From NCBI GenBank assembly GCA_009731375.1, contig BJOX01000177.1, forward strand, positions 518,117 through 559,730: a stretch of 41,614 nt of DNA. The letters run 5' to 3'. Of this stretch, positions 1 through 7,968 are shown piece by piece. The stretch's first letter is position 1. The number at the start of each line of letters is the position of its first letter. The DNA comes from Paulinella micropora (lineage: Eukaryota; Cercozoa; Imbricatea; Euglyphida). Position numbers and translations under genes: made by a program. The notes below the pieces were generated by a model. That model was not told the origin of the DNA. It saw nothing but the letters and a program-made list of their open reading frames with translations, and did no database searches.

Positions 1-99
1 GGGGGAAGGCCTCCGAAAAGTGACAAGAAGTGGGGCTGGCGGGGTTAGGTGCGCGAAGCGCACCGTTAAACCATCCTTTCAGGTGTTGGCGCAGCCCCT
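1..99. other. Non-repetitive GC-rich fragment with nested stems
   Basis: Short complex sequence at the window edge before the first microsatellite. It holds a perfect 7-bp hairpin (48-54 with 58-64, loop GAA). An outer complementary pair (ggggct at 32-37, agcccc at 93-98) encloses it. No A or B box is visible. It may be the 3' part of a small dispersed repeat with an (ATT)n tail, but only one copy is seen here. Confidence 0.3.
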
Positions 100-167
100 A
101 GTTATTGTTATTACTATTATTATTATTAGTATTGTTGTTGTTGTTGTTGTTGTTTTATATTTATTTA

Positions 168-226
<59 letters not shown>

Positions 227-262
227 GTGTATTATTTTTGTTGTTGTTATTATTATTATTCT
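100..262. repeat. (ATT)n / (TTG)n microsatellite
   Basis: Nearly pure trinucleotide run of TTA with a TTG stretch near 131-154 and again near 236-248. Apparent reading frames through it are homopolymeric and not coding. Confidence 0.95.
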
Positions 263-302
263 AGGATGCGTCGATATCTCTTTCTTGGAAGAGTACTTAT
301 TA

Positions 303-309
303 TTATCAT

Positions 310-368
<59 letters not shown>

Positions 369-477
369 TTGTAGTAGTAGTATTGTAGTAGTAGTAGTAG
401 TAGTGGTAGTAGTAGTAGTAGTAGTATAGTAGAAGTAGCAGTAGTAGTAGTAGTAGTAGTAGTAGTAGCAGTTGTAC

Positions 478-557
<80 letters not shown>

Positions 558-578
558 AACAGTAAGTACTACTAGCAG

Positions 579-622
<44 letters not shown>

Positions 623-668
623 TAGTAGTAGTATAGTAGTAGTAGTAGTAGTACTAGTAGTAGTAGTA

Positions 669-729
<61 letters not shown>

Positions 730-763
730 TAGTAGTAGTAAACAGTAAGTAGTAGTAAACAGT

Positions 764-826
<63 letters not shown>

Positions 827-835
827 TAGTAGTAT
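303..835. repeat. (AGT)n microsatellite with interruptions
   Basis: About 530 bp of AGT repeats. The interruption AAACAGTAAGT recurs at about 556, 739 and 757, which suggests internal duplication of an already interrupted array rather than simple slippage. Frames through it encode only Ser, Val or Thr runs. Confidence 0.95.
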
Positions 836-837
836 CA

Positions 838-885
<48 letters not shown>

Positions 886-961
886 TATTATTGTTACTAT
901 TATTACTATTATTATTGTTATTATTATTATTATTATCATTATTATTATTATTATTATTATT
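836..961. repeat. (ATT)n microsatellite
   Basis: TTA repeats with scattered ACT and GTT variants. They directly abut the 5' side of the tRNA-derived SINE, so the SINE lies between two (ATT)n blocks. Confidence 0.9.
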
Positions 962-1195
962 ATGGACACCGTGATAGCCCAGTGGTCAAGTTCTACCATC
1001 TGGGCCCTGTCGCCAGTTCGATTCCCGTCGGTGCCACCAGNNNNNNNNNNNNNNNNNNNNNNNNNNNNNNNNNNNNNNNNNNNNNNNNNNNNNNNNNNNN
1101 NNNNNNNNNNTATCGTCAATTCTTCGTACTCCCCTCACGGGTGAGACGATGGAGGCGCATGTGCAGAAATGCATCAGCCATTGACAGAGAAGCAC
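962..1195 (+). mobile_element. tRNA-derived SINE (contains assembly gap)
   Basis: The head carries a sequence fitting the RNA polymerase III A box (TAGCCCAGTGG, about 974-984) and a B-box-like GTTCGATTCCC (about 1016-1026). An imperfect acceptor-like pairing (gacaccg / cggtgcc) closes around them. The middle is lost in a 70-base gap (1041-1110). A unique body of about 85 bp follows and runs into an (ATT)n tail, as in many SINEs. A true tRNA gene is less likely: the acceptor stem has a mismatch and the spacing to the A box is wrong. The source tRNA cannot be assigned. Confidence 0.6.
1041..1110. other. Assembly gap (70 N)
   Basis: Run of N inside the SINE. Its true length and content are unknown. 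Confidence 0.99.
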
Positions 1196-1242
1196 TATTA
1201 TTATTATTATTATTGTTATTATTATTATTATTATTATTATTG

Positions 1243-1312
<70 letters not shown>

Positions 1313-1364
1313 CGTCATCATCATCATCGTCATCACCACCACCATCATCATCATCATCATCACC
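1196..1364. repeat. (ATT)n then (CAT)n microsatellite
   Basis: The ATT repeat tail of the SINE grades into CAT/CAC repeats after about 1312. It is followed by a short motif (1374-1398) that also occurs after the (ATT)n block at 269-294. Confidence 0.92.
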
Positions 1365-1416
1365 ATAGGCCGAGTCGATATCTCTTTCTTGGAGGAGTGT
1401 TTTCCGTTCACTCTGG

Positions 1417-1956
1417 TATGTAAGTATGTAAGTATGTAAGTATGTATGTATGTATGCATGCATGCATGCACGCACGCACGTATGCACGTATGTTATCTAT
1501 GTATGTTATCTATGTATGTTATCTATGTATGTTATGTGTGTATGTTATGTATGTGTTATGTATGTATGTTATGCATGTATGTTATGTATGTATGGTATGT
1601 ATGTATGTTATGTATGTATGTTATGTATGTATGTATGTATGTATGTAGTTATGTACGTATGTATGCACGTACGTATGTATGCATGTAGTTATGTACGTAT
1701 GTATGCACGTACGTATGTATGCATGTATGCATGTACGTACGTACGTACCATACCGTACCGTACCGTTCCGTACCGTATGTATGTATGTATGTATGTATGT
1801 ATGTATGTATGTATGTATGTATGTACGCATGTATGTATGTATGTACATACCTACGTACGTATGTAGTTATGTATACATGTACGTATGTATGTATGTATGT
1901 ATGTATGTATGTATGTATGTGTATGTATGTATGTATGTATGTATGTATGTATGTAG
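1417..1956. repeat. (TATG)n tetranucleotide array
   Basis: About 540 bp of TATG repeats with higher-order variants (TATGTTA blocks 1490-1625, TACG and CCGTA variants 1640-1780). The Met-Tyr-Val-Cys frames through it are artefacts. Confidence 0.95.
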
Positions 1957-2004
1957 GTACGAACGACCTTCATTCGTATCTATGAGCACCAGACAACCAA
2001 AGGA

Positions 2005-2008
<4 letters not shown>

Positions 2009-2057
<49 letters not shown>

Positions 2058-2102
2058 CCTCGCCCTCTCTCTCTCTCCCTCGCCCTCTCTCTCTCTCTCT
2101 CG

Positions 2103-2188
<86 letters not shown>

Positions 2189-2505
2189 GTATATATATTA
2201 TATATATATGTATATATATATCTGTTCAGGTACGAGCTGAAGAATGATACAGAGGAAACATCATAAGCACTTCGTCCCCTCTCTCTCTCTCTCTCTCTCT
2301 CTCATCACAGTCACTTGCATACAACTATGTCATCTGATAAACTGGGCTTACATGTTCAAAAATCTATTTATCAGTAAAAAAAAGTTGAATTGGTGAAAGT
2401 ATTATAATCTTTCGCTCTCTCTCCCTCTTTCTCTCTCTCTCTCTCTCTCTCTCCTCTTTCTCCCCNNNNNNNNNNCACAAACACACACACACACACACAC
2501 ACACT
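2009..2505. repeat. (CT)n, (TA)n and (CA)n dinucleotide tracts with a gap
   Basis: CT repeats (2009-2137) run into TA repeats (2138-2222). Further CT runs lie at about 2278-2303 and 2410-2465. A 10-N gap (2466-2475) precedes a CA run (2476-2505). A short complex stretch at 2304-2409 shows no recognisable gene. Confidence 0.9.
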
Positions 2506-2518
2506 AGACGACTTTTGA

Positions 2519-2552
2519 TAATTGAAGAACGCTTGCTTTTCGTTGAGCTGAA
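2519..2552 (+). repeat. Left arm of a 34-bp inverted repeat
   Basis: This arm matches the reverse complement of 3112-3145 with one visible mismatch. The core is gaagaacgcttgcttttcg. The arms enclose about 560 bp, mostly microsatellite. The pair could be the termini of a small foldback or MITE-like element, but no target duplication is evident. Confidence 0.75.
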
Positions 2553-2572
2553 CAGGAAATATGTCTTTCTCT

Positions 2573-2640
<68 letters not shown>

Positions 2641-2655
2641 GTATATATATTTATT

Positions 2656-2700
<45 letters not shown>

Positions 2701-2730
2701 GTTACTATTATTGTTATTATTTTATTATTA

Positions 2731-2774
<44 letters not shown>

Positions 2775-2793
2775 TAGACTATTATTATTATTA

Positions 2794-2827
<34 letters not shown>

Positions 2828-2835
2828 CAAACTAT

Positions 2836-2876
<41 letters not shown>

Positions 2877-2886
2877 CTATTATTAC

Positions 2887-2932
<46 letters not shown>

Positions 2933-2948
2933 GTTGCTGTTGTTGTTG

Positions 2949-2986
<38 letters not shown>
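2573..2986. repeat. Compound microsatellite (CT)(TA)(TTA)(AGT)(TTA)(TA)
   Basis: Six successive simple-repeat blocks: CT 2573-2604, TA 2605-2650, TTA to about 2828, AGT about 2835-2870, TTA/TTG to about 2950 and TA to 2986. All lie inside the inverted-repeat pair. Confidence 0.92.
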
Positions 2987-2990
<4 letters not shown>

Positions 2991-3111
2991 GCGCCTCCAT
3001 CTATCTATCTTTCTCCCTCCCTCCCTGCCTTTTCGCGCTCACACACGCAGGTCCATATATAGTTCTTTCTATTTCCCCCCGCCACCAAAGACTTACCATA
3101 AATGCTTCCTT

Positions 3112-3145
3112 TTCAGCTCTACGAAAAGCAAGCGTTCTTCAATTA
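3112..3145 (-). repeat. Right arm of the 34-bp inverted repeat
   Basis: Partner of 2519-2552. The sequence outside the arms (3146 onward, and before 2519) is unrelated, so the similarity ends cleanly at the arm edges. Confidence 0.75.
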
Positions 3146-3475
3146 AGCTTATTCAAACGAAAACCTTAACTAACTCTAGCGATTCAACCGCGCCGCCGCT
3201 CTAGGTTACAAGTCAAATTATATGCTGATATTGGGCCGCTCTTAAGGGGGCAACCGGGTCCAGATGTGTACCCTGCAGGGAGGGGGGAACCAGCGAGAAT
3301 TGAGCAGGTTTCGCGGAAGCTTTGGTTATGGTCTATCGTGAAGTTCTGAATTAGGGGTGTGTCACTGTGTGTCACGACTTGTCATGGTGACCTTTGTCGG
3401 TTAAGATCAGAAAGATATTAATAATTTTATTGGCACGGTATGCCGGGGTCTATATTAATATCCACTCAATCCAAG

Positions 3476-3476
<1 letters not shown>
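3146..3476. other. Complex spacer, no recognised gene
   Basis: About 330 bp of non-repetitive sequence. No conserved reading frame, RNA signature or repeat partner within the window was found. Confidence 0.5.
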
Positions 3477-3523
<47 letters not shown>

Positions 3524-3566
3524 TTTTTAATAAGTAAGCCGATAAGGACTGTTGCCAGAGCCTCAA

Positions 3567-3602
<36 letters not shown>
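3477..3602. repeat. Two (TA)n tracts
   Basis: TA runs at about 3477-3520 and 3571-3602, separated by about 50 bp of complex sequence. The second stops shortly before the putative LTR of element M. Confidence 0.93.
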
Positions 3603-3606
<4 letters not shown>

Positions 3607-3620
3607 ACGGGTATAACCAT

Positions 3621-3999
3621 ATTGTGAGTTTGGATACAACCCCAAGGGATAAATACACAACGAACTCTTATTAAAAGACTCTATTGCTGCAAACAGCCCT
3701 AACTCCTAAGAGTAGGTGAAATACCAGTAAATAGCTGAGAGGTCACTTCGTTTATTTAAGTTGATTTCTACTGGCTTGCAAAATACGATCTTGGGTGAAC
3801 GTAGATTTTGAGTAGCTGTTAGGCGACACTTGAAGTTAAATGTGCAAAGTACTTGAAGGTGGCTTCAAGTTCAAGTCATTGGTGTTCAAGTGGAAGTCCT
3901 GAACTTTCACTTGGGAAAGTCTTTCTGAGCCTAATCAGTGGCTGTGCACGCAGTGCACGGCAACTATCATTTTCATATTCTCTTGACCGTGGCTATGTG
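3621..3999 (-). repeat. Putative 3' LTR of element M (copy 2 of a ~380-bp repeat)
   Basis: Aligns by eye along its whole length with 27541-27935, in the same orientation, with substitutions and small indels. Both copies begin TGTGAG after an AT and lose similarity shortly after ctcttgac. Both contain the palindrome gtgcacgcagtgcac. If E1 (4245-14867) and one copy of its target duplication are removed, this repeat sits just beyond the integrase end of M, where a 3' LTR belongs. Weak points: no clear polypurine tract beside it, the CA end is not certain, and no target duplication was found. It could instead be an independent dispersed repeat. Confidence 0.55.
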
Positions 4000-4244
4000 T
4001 AGCGCAGTGTAGACGGAGATCAGCCGGTGCCGGATATCGGGATGCGGAAGCGGGACTGAGACAATCAAGTTGAGGCGCAGTAGCGATGCGTTGATATCGG
4101 GGAGCTGACGTCGAGCGTAGGAAGCTAGGTGGCCATGTATCGCACAGCCGAGATGAACCAAATTTAATGCACCATTACTAAGTTATGCCATGCCAACAGA
4201 ATCACTGAGGTGTTCAGATTCGATGAGGATGATTGTTGACCTGC
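4000..4244 (-). other. 3' untranslated part of M, split off by E1
   Basis: Sequence between the putative M LTR and the E1 insertion point. On the hypothesis of nested insertion it continues directly into 14872 onward. No conserved reading frame is seen. Confidence 0.45.
4241..4244. repeat. E1 target-site duplication, left copy (ctgc)
   Basis: The 4 bases immediately before the 5' LTR equal those immediately after the 3' LTR (14868-14871). The match does not extend to 5 bases. Four-base duplications are usual for many Ty3/gypsy integrases. Confidence 0.8.
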
Positions 4245-4482
4245 TGTAGGCATCACCCCCCGGATAGCAGGTAAAAAGTATCTTTTCCTGGTGACAGGTG
4301 CACCAGCTTATTTTTCAGTATTATTTGTCCGGATTGGACCTGATGCCATTTTATTCCTGGTCTGTTGCCGTTTTCCTTTTTCGGCTTCACTGAGCTAATA
4401 CAACAAGACATCATTCTCATTCTTGAGGACTGTGTTCGGTTGTATTACCGACTTTTTACGAGCTATCGTTGGGGGCATTACA
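4245..4482 (+). repeat. E1 5' LTR (238 bp)
   Basis: Begins TGTAGG and ends TTACA, giving the canonical TG...CA. It matches 14630-14867 with 6 substitutions. At two of these sites (A in acaacaagac, C in gttcggttg) it agrees with the 5' LTR of E2 rather than with its own 3' partner. Confidence 0.96.
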
Positions 4483-4484
4483 TT

Positions 4485-4502
4485 TGGAGTCCACATCACT
4501 AG
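4485..4502 (+). promoter_or_regulatory. E1 primer-binding-site candidate
   Basis: Two bases after the LTR the sequence reads TGGAGTCCACATCAC. It starts with TGG, the complement of a tRNA 3' CCA end, at the expected position for minus-strand priming. The same bases occur beside the E2 5' LTR. The primer tRNA was not identified. Confidence 0.6.
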
Positions 4503-5268
4503 GGTGATTTCTTTCTGCTTTGCCACACAGGCAACAGAGTGAATTTTCACTGACCTGTCTCACACGGGGACGTCAGACGAAAACAAATACTCCAACACAG
4601 CTCCCTCATAACTCTTTCACAAAACAAATAATTTGATTGGTCTCAAGCAGGTGTCTCGTACCCTCTAGCCCAATCAGTATCTGTGTGCTCACAAGGAGAC
4701 ATCAGATACAAACTCTCTGTCGTTCTTGCTGTTCTCACACAGAGACCAAGAAGAAGGAGGTGGACAGAAGAGTGAAGGAACACACACAAAACACAAACAA
4801 GCATAGGGACAGGAGCACAACACTCTACCCTTCTAGTTTGTGCATTTATCTGCATTATCTCACACATACGTCAGAGTATTTTTGCAAATCTCTGATCGTT
4901 TTCTAAAGGTAGGTCTGAGAACCTATCCGACCGACTGTCGACTTCTCAAGGAGAGCTTTTCTAGCTTCTCTATTACTATCTGTGTGTAGGTCCAAGTGCC
5001 TCATACTAGATACAATATAGAAAAGAAGGAGGAGAAAGTAATCTGAGTAAGGAGAACAAGAAATCGGAGAAAGTCTCAAAGACTATTTTTCTCAAACAAA
5101 AACAAACATACAAACAGTGTTTCATAGAGGACAGGGAATCTTATCCTACCCTCTCTATTAGTTTCTCTCTTCACTAGTCAATCGACTGAAGGAGGAACAG
5201 AACACAAACGAACAAAAACCAAACATAGGAGCTGACACTGTCCTCCTGTTGATCACTACTACGACATC
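4503..5268 (+). other. E1 5' leader
   Basis: About 770 bp between primer site and gag start, rich in A and in short CACA and AGAAGGAG motifs. It would be the packaging and translation leader of the genomic RNA. Short open frames in it (for example near 4637-4906) have no protein-like composition. They are shared with E2 only because the whole leader is. Confidence 0.6.
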
Positions 5269-7962
5269 ATGTCGACAGAGACCGCCGAAGTGAGTGAATT
5301 CTCGGAGGCAGATCAAAGAAGAGAAGAAGAAGAAGCAGGAGGAGGAGGAGGAAGAGGATTGAATGAAGGAGGAGGAGGAGGATTGAATGAAGGAGGAGGA
5401 GGTGATGAAGGAGTAGGAGGAGGAGTAGAAGAGGGCTGGGATGATGAAGGAAGATATGGAGGAGACGAAGATGAAGGAGGATTTGAACAAGAAGAGACGG
5501 GAGGAGGAGGAGCATATGGTAATCCCTTACCACCTGCCTACACGGGAGGAGGAGGACGAAAAATGATCGACTTGATTCATAGTGATGGAGAGGAGATCAC
5601 AGTGGAGGAACAACAGTGGGTGCAAGACCACTATGACCTCACTAAAGAAGAGTTTGATAACAAGATGGGGGTAGAGAAGGACACCTATGTGTGGATCCCT
5701 CAGGATCAAAGAAGAGAGAAAAGTCGTGCTAAAAAGGATGTCTATATCCTATTATCAAACACAGCACAGCTCCTCGGCAAACTGGTCTCTGATCCAGAAG
5801 AGAGAAAGAAGATACAGCATATCAAGTTTGGGGACACACACACCCACCTTGAATTACTCGATGCTATCTTTGGGGTGTACACTCAAACCCTGATTTGGGA
5901 ACGTACATACGGCCCACGATGTGAGGGTTACCTCCAGTACACAAACCCAAGAGCAACGGCCAGATTCCTCGCGACTGGTCAGGAGGCAGTCGATGTAACA
6001 AAAATGAAGACCAATCTGGGTTCGAAAAACTCGAGTGGCATATTTCATTTTTTTACAATGGAAATAAAGGCCTTGGAGGAGGGGAAGGCAGAGATGGAAA
6101 AAAGCATTAAGGCAGCAGGAGAAACTCATCCTGTGATTGATGAGTTAGAGAAGACCGACAGAGTTCTGACCAAGATCAGACTGTTGATGGGTGCGTTACT
6201 GCACAAGGAGGCATGGAAGAGATGGATTCCTACCAAGGATCACTCTGTCCTTAAATCACTTAGTAACGCACCACCGGTCGCCAACAAAGCAGGTGTTGAC
6301 CAATATGTGGAGAAATATAATTTTCTCAGATCTGCTTCTGAATTGGTGGCCTTTATCACTCATGCTCAAAAGCTGGTGATATCTGAGAAGAAGAAGGCGA
6401 AAGAGAATGAGGAGTTCGAGAAGACGATGAGACTGGAAAGAATGAAAGCAAAAGTGAGTGGTGCAAAGACACACCCTCCGACATATTTGACCCCACCAGC
6501 TCCTGCCCCACCAGCCCCTGCACCCTCGGGCTCAACTACGGTGGTGGTCACAAACACGGAGAAGAAGGACAGACAGAACATCATAAATGCCTTCAAGGGG
6601 AAGAAAGGAGGAGTGGCAAGTCTCATGCTATATGCCAAGACGAGCTCAGACAAAGACTCTGATGCTTCGCTTTTGAGCAAGCTCAAAGAGATCAATGCCT
6701 GCATGAAGGCTTTTCCTTGCGACGAAACGCAGGAATACGAGGCCCTTGTTACTGTTTTTGACCAATCTCTAGTCTCGGAGGGATTTGATCTGACACAGTA
6801 CAAGTTTTTGAGAAAGAAGGAGGAGATTAAGAGAAACAATGCAACAGGCCTAGACGCTCAGTGTGAACTGGCGGTGGCCACACTCATTTCATATTTTCAA
6901 TCTCATGGATACCAGCATCTCTGCACTGGTACTCTCATAGGATTTGAAATCTTTGAGACAGTGGCGATGAGTTTGAGGAGTGCTGTTGGCTTGGCGGCGA
7001 CCCTTACGGAGGTAGTTTCCTCCTATGGGCTATTCTATGGCCGCAAGTCGATCATCCTCTATTTCTTTTCGGCGTTACACACAGTTAACCCGAGTAAGCT
7101 TACTCAGCTCATACAACAATGCTCGACGTTTAGCTCAGTGAAGTCCAATAACTTCCTCGAGACACACGTGTTCGAAAATACGGTTCAAAGCGTTGCTCCG
7201 TCAGCACTGTTTCAAAAAGTGATGAGTGCATGCTCAAACATGGACTCGCTAACGGAGGCACATACGGCACAGGCACGCGGTGTACCTGTTGGCGCACAAG
7301 CCACGTACACAAACAGAGTTGCCGGTTGGAAGAGACAGAGAGAGCCAGACCTGAAGACCGCATGTTGGAGGTGGTTCGCGGGCTTGCAGTGTAAGGCACA
7401 GATGGAGAACAGAGACTGCTCTTTCAATCATGATAGGCAGAACCCAACAGCAAGGGCAAATTTTCTGAGCAGGACGGAAGGCAAGGAACCGGGCCTTTTC
7501 AATATGCTTCAGATTGCCGCTGTGAACGAAGGTTGGTATGCCAATATGTGTGATGATGAGGAGTTACGAGAGGCAATCATTACCTACATGAAGAGGATGA
7601 AGGAGAAGAAGGAGGAAAGGGAGAGACAAAAGAACTTAAAGGCCTCTCAAAGAGGACGAGAAGGAGGAGCAGGAGCAGGAGGACGAGGAGGAGGAGGAGG
7701 AGGAGGAGGAGGAGGAACATGGAGAGGAGCCTCGAGGTGGCAGGGAACCCCTCAGAGAGGAAGAGGAGGAGGTCGGGGATATACCCCTTATGGAGGGAGA
7801 GCTGTTCGAGCTCCAGCCCCCCCACCCAGAGGAGGAGGAGGCTCGTGGGCAAGCTCCAACCCAAATTTCGGTCGAGCTCAGGCCTACAACACTGCCTCGG
7901 AGACCGATACGTCATCCTACCCGGACACTACTCAAGGTAATCGTTTCGAGGTGGTGGAATGA
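5269..7962 (+). CDS. gag: E1 Gag, 897 aa, with CCCH finger and RGG tail
   Basis: Structural protein that would assemble the cytoplasmic particle and bind genomic RNA. The ATG at 5269 is the first in frame after the leader and is conserved in E2. Residues 1-100 are acidic and Gly-rich. Residues about 110-400 and 425-690 are helical and charged, separated by a Pro/Ala hinge at about 403-424. Near the C terminus C699, C708, C717 and H721 form a C-x8-C-x8-C-x3-H finger. This resembles the CCCH class of cellular RNA-binding proteins rather than the usual CCHC retroviral knuckle. A Gly/Arg RGG-like tail follows (about 795-870). Gag ends at TGA 7960-7962, with pol open in the same frame directly after. 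At 897 aa it is long for a Ty3/gypsy Gag. The capsid assignment is by position and composition, not by a recognised motif. Confidence 0.88.
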   Translation: MSTETAEVSEFSEADQRREEEEAGGGGGRGLNEGGGGGLNEGGGGDEGVGGGVEEGWDDEGRYGGDEDEGGFEQEETGGGGAYGNPLPPAYTGGGGRKMIDLIHSDGEEITVEEQQWVQDHYDLTKEEFDNKMGVEKDTYVWIPQDQRREKSRAKKDVYILLSNTAQLLGKLVSDPEERKKIQHIKFGDTHTHLELLDAIFGVYTQTLIWERTYGPRCEGYLQYTNPRATARFLATGQEAVDVTKMKTNLGSKNSSGIFHFFTMEIKALEEGKAEMEKSIKAAGETHPVIDELEKTDRVLTKIRLLMGALLHKEAWKRWIPTKDHSVLKSLSNAPPVANKAGVDQYVEKYNFLRSASELVAFITHAQKLVISEKKKAKENEEFEKTMRLERMKAKVSGAKTHPPTYLTPPAPAPPAPAPSGSTTVVVTNTEKKDRQNIINAFKGKKGGVASLMLYAKTSSDKDSDASLLSKLKEINACMKAFPCDETQEYEALVTVFDQSLVSEGFDLTQYKFLRKKEEIKRNNATGLDAQCELAVATLISYFQSHGYQHLCTGTLIGFEIFETVAMSLRSAVGLAATLTEVVSSYGLFYGRKSIILYFFSALHTVNPSKLTQLIQQCSTFSSVKSNNFLETHVFENTVQSVAPSALFQKVMSACSNMDSLTEAHTAQARGVPVGAQATYTNRVAGWKRQREPDLKTACWRWFAGLQCKAQMENRDCSFNHDRQNPTARANFLSRTEGKEPGLFNMLQIAAVNEGWYANMCDDEELREAIITYMKRMKEKKEERERQKNLKASQRGREGGAGAGGRGGGGGGGGGGTWRGASRWQGTPQRGRGGGRGYTPYGGRAVRAPAPPPRGGGGSWASSNPNFGRAQAYNTASETDTSSYPDTTQGNRFEVVE

Positions 7963-7968
7963 CTGGAG
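7960..7968 (+). promoter_or_regulatory. In-frame Gag/Pol stop UGA-CUG, candidate readthrough site
   Basis: Gag (from 5269) and Pol share one frame, separated only by this TGA. The codons after it are open: CUG GAG GGG GAA, then 10 further codons to 7996 and on to 13776. There is no ATG near the start of pol. UGA followed by C is a leaky context in several viruses and cellular genes. The bases are the same in E2. A purine-rich stretch follows immediately. Splicing or internal initiation are alternatives. Confidence 0.6.

Noticed and set aside
962-1040. Functional tRNA gene
   Set aside because: A and B boxes are present, but the acceptor stem is imperfect, the A-box spacing is wrong, and a body plus (ATT)n tail follow. 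SINE fits better.
20-1471. Open frames of Ile, Leu, Tyr, Ser, Val, Thr or Asn runs
   Set aside because: Direct translations of trinucleotide repeats in all frames; no complex protein sequence.
1442-2266. Met-Tyr-Val-Cys repeat frames in the (TATG)n array
   Set aside because: Tetranucleotide array gives the same peptide in three frames; not a gene.
3146-3476. Organellar rRNA fragment
   Set aside because: Considered for its mixed composition, but no conserved rRNA core sequence could be recognised.
4637-4906. 89-codon frame in the E1 leader, also present in E2
   Set aside because: Shared only because the leaders are nearly identical; composition is not protein-like and no homologous frame is known to me.
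5158-5533. Ser- and Leu-rich minus-strand frames opposite the gag start
   Set aside because: Antisense of the GGA/GAA-rich gag N terminus.
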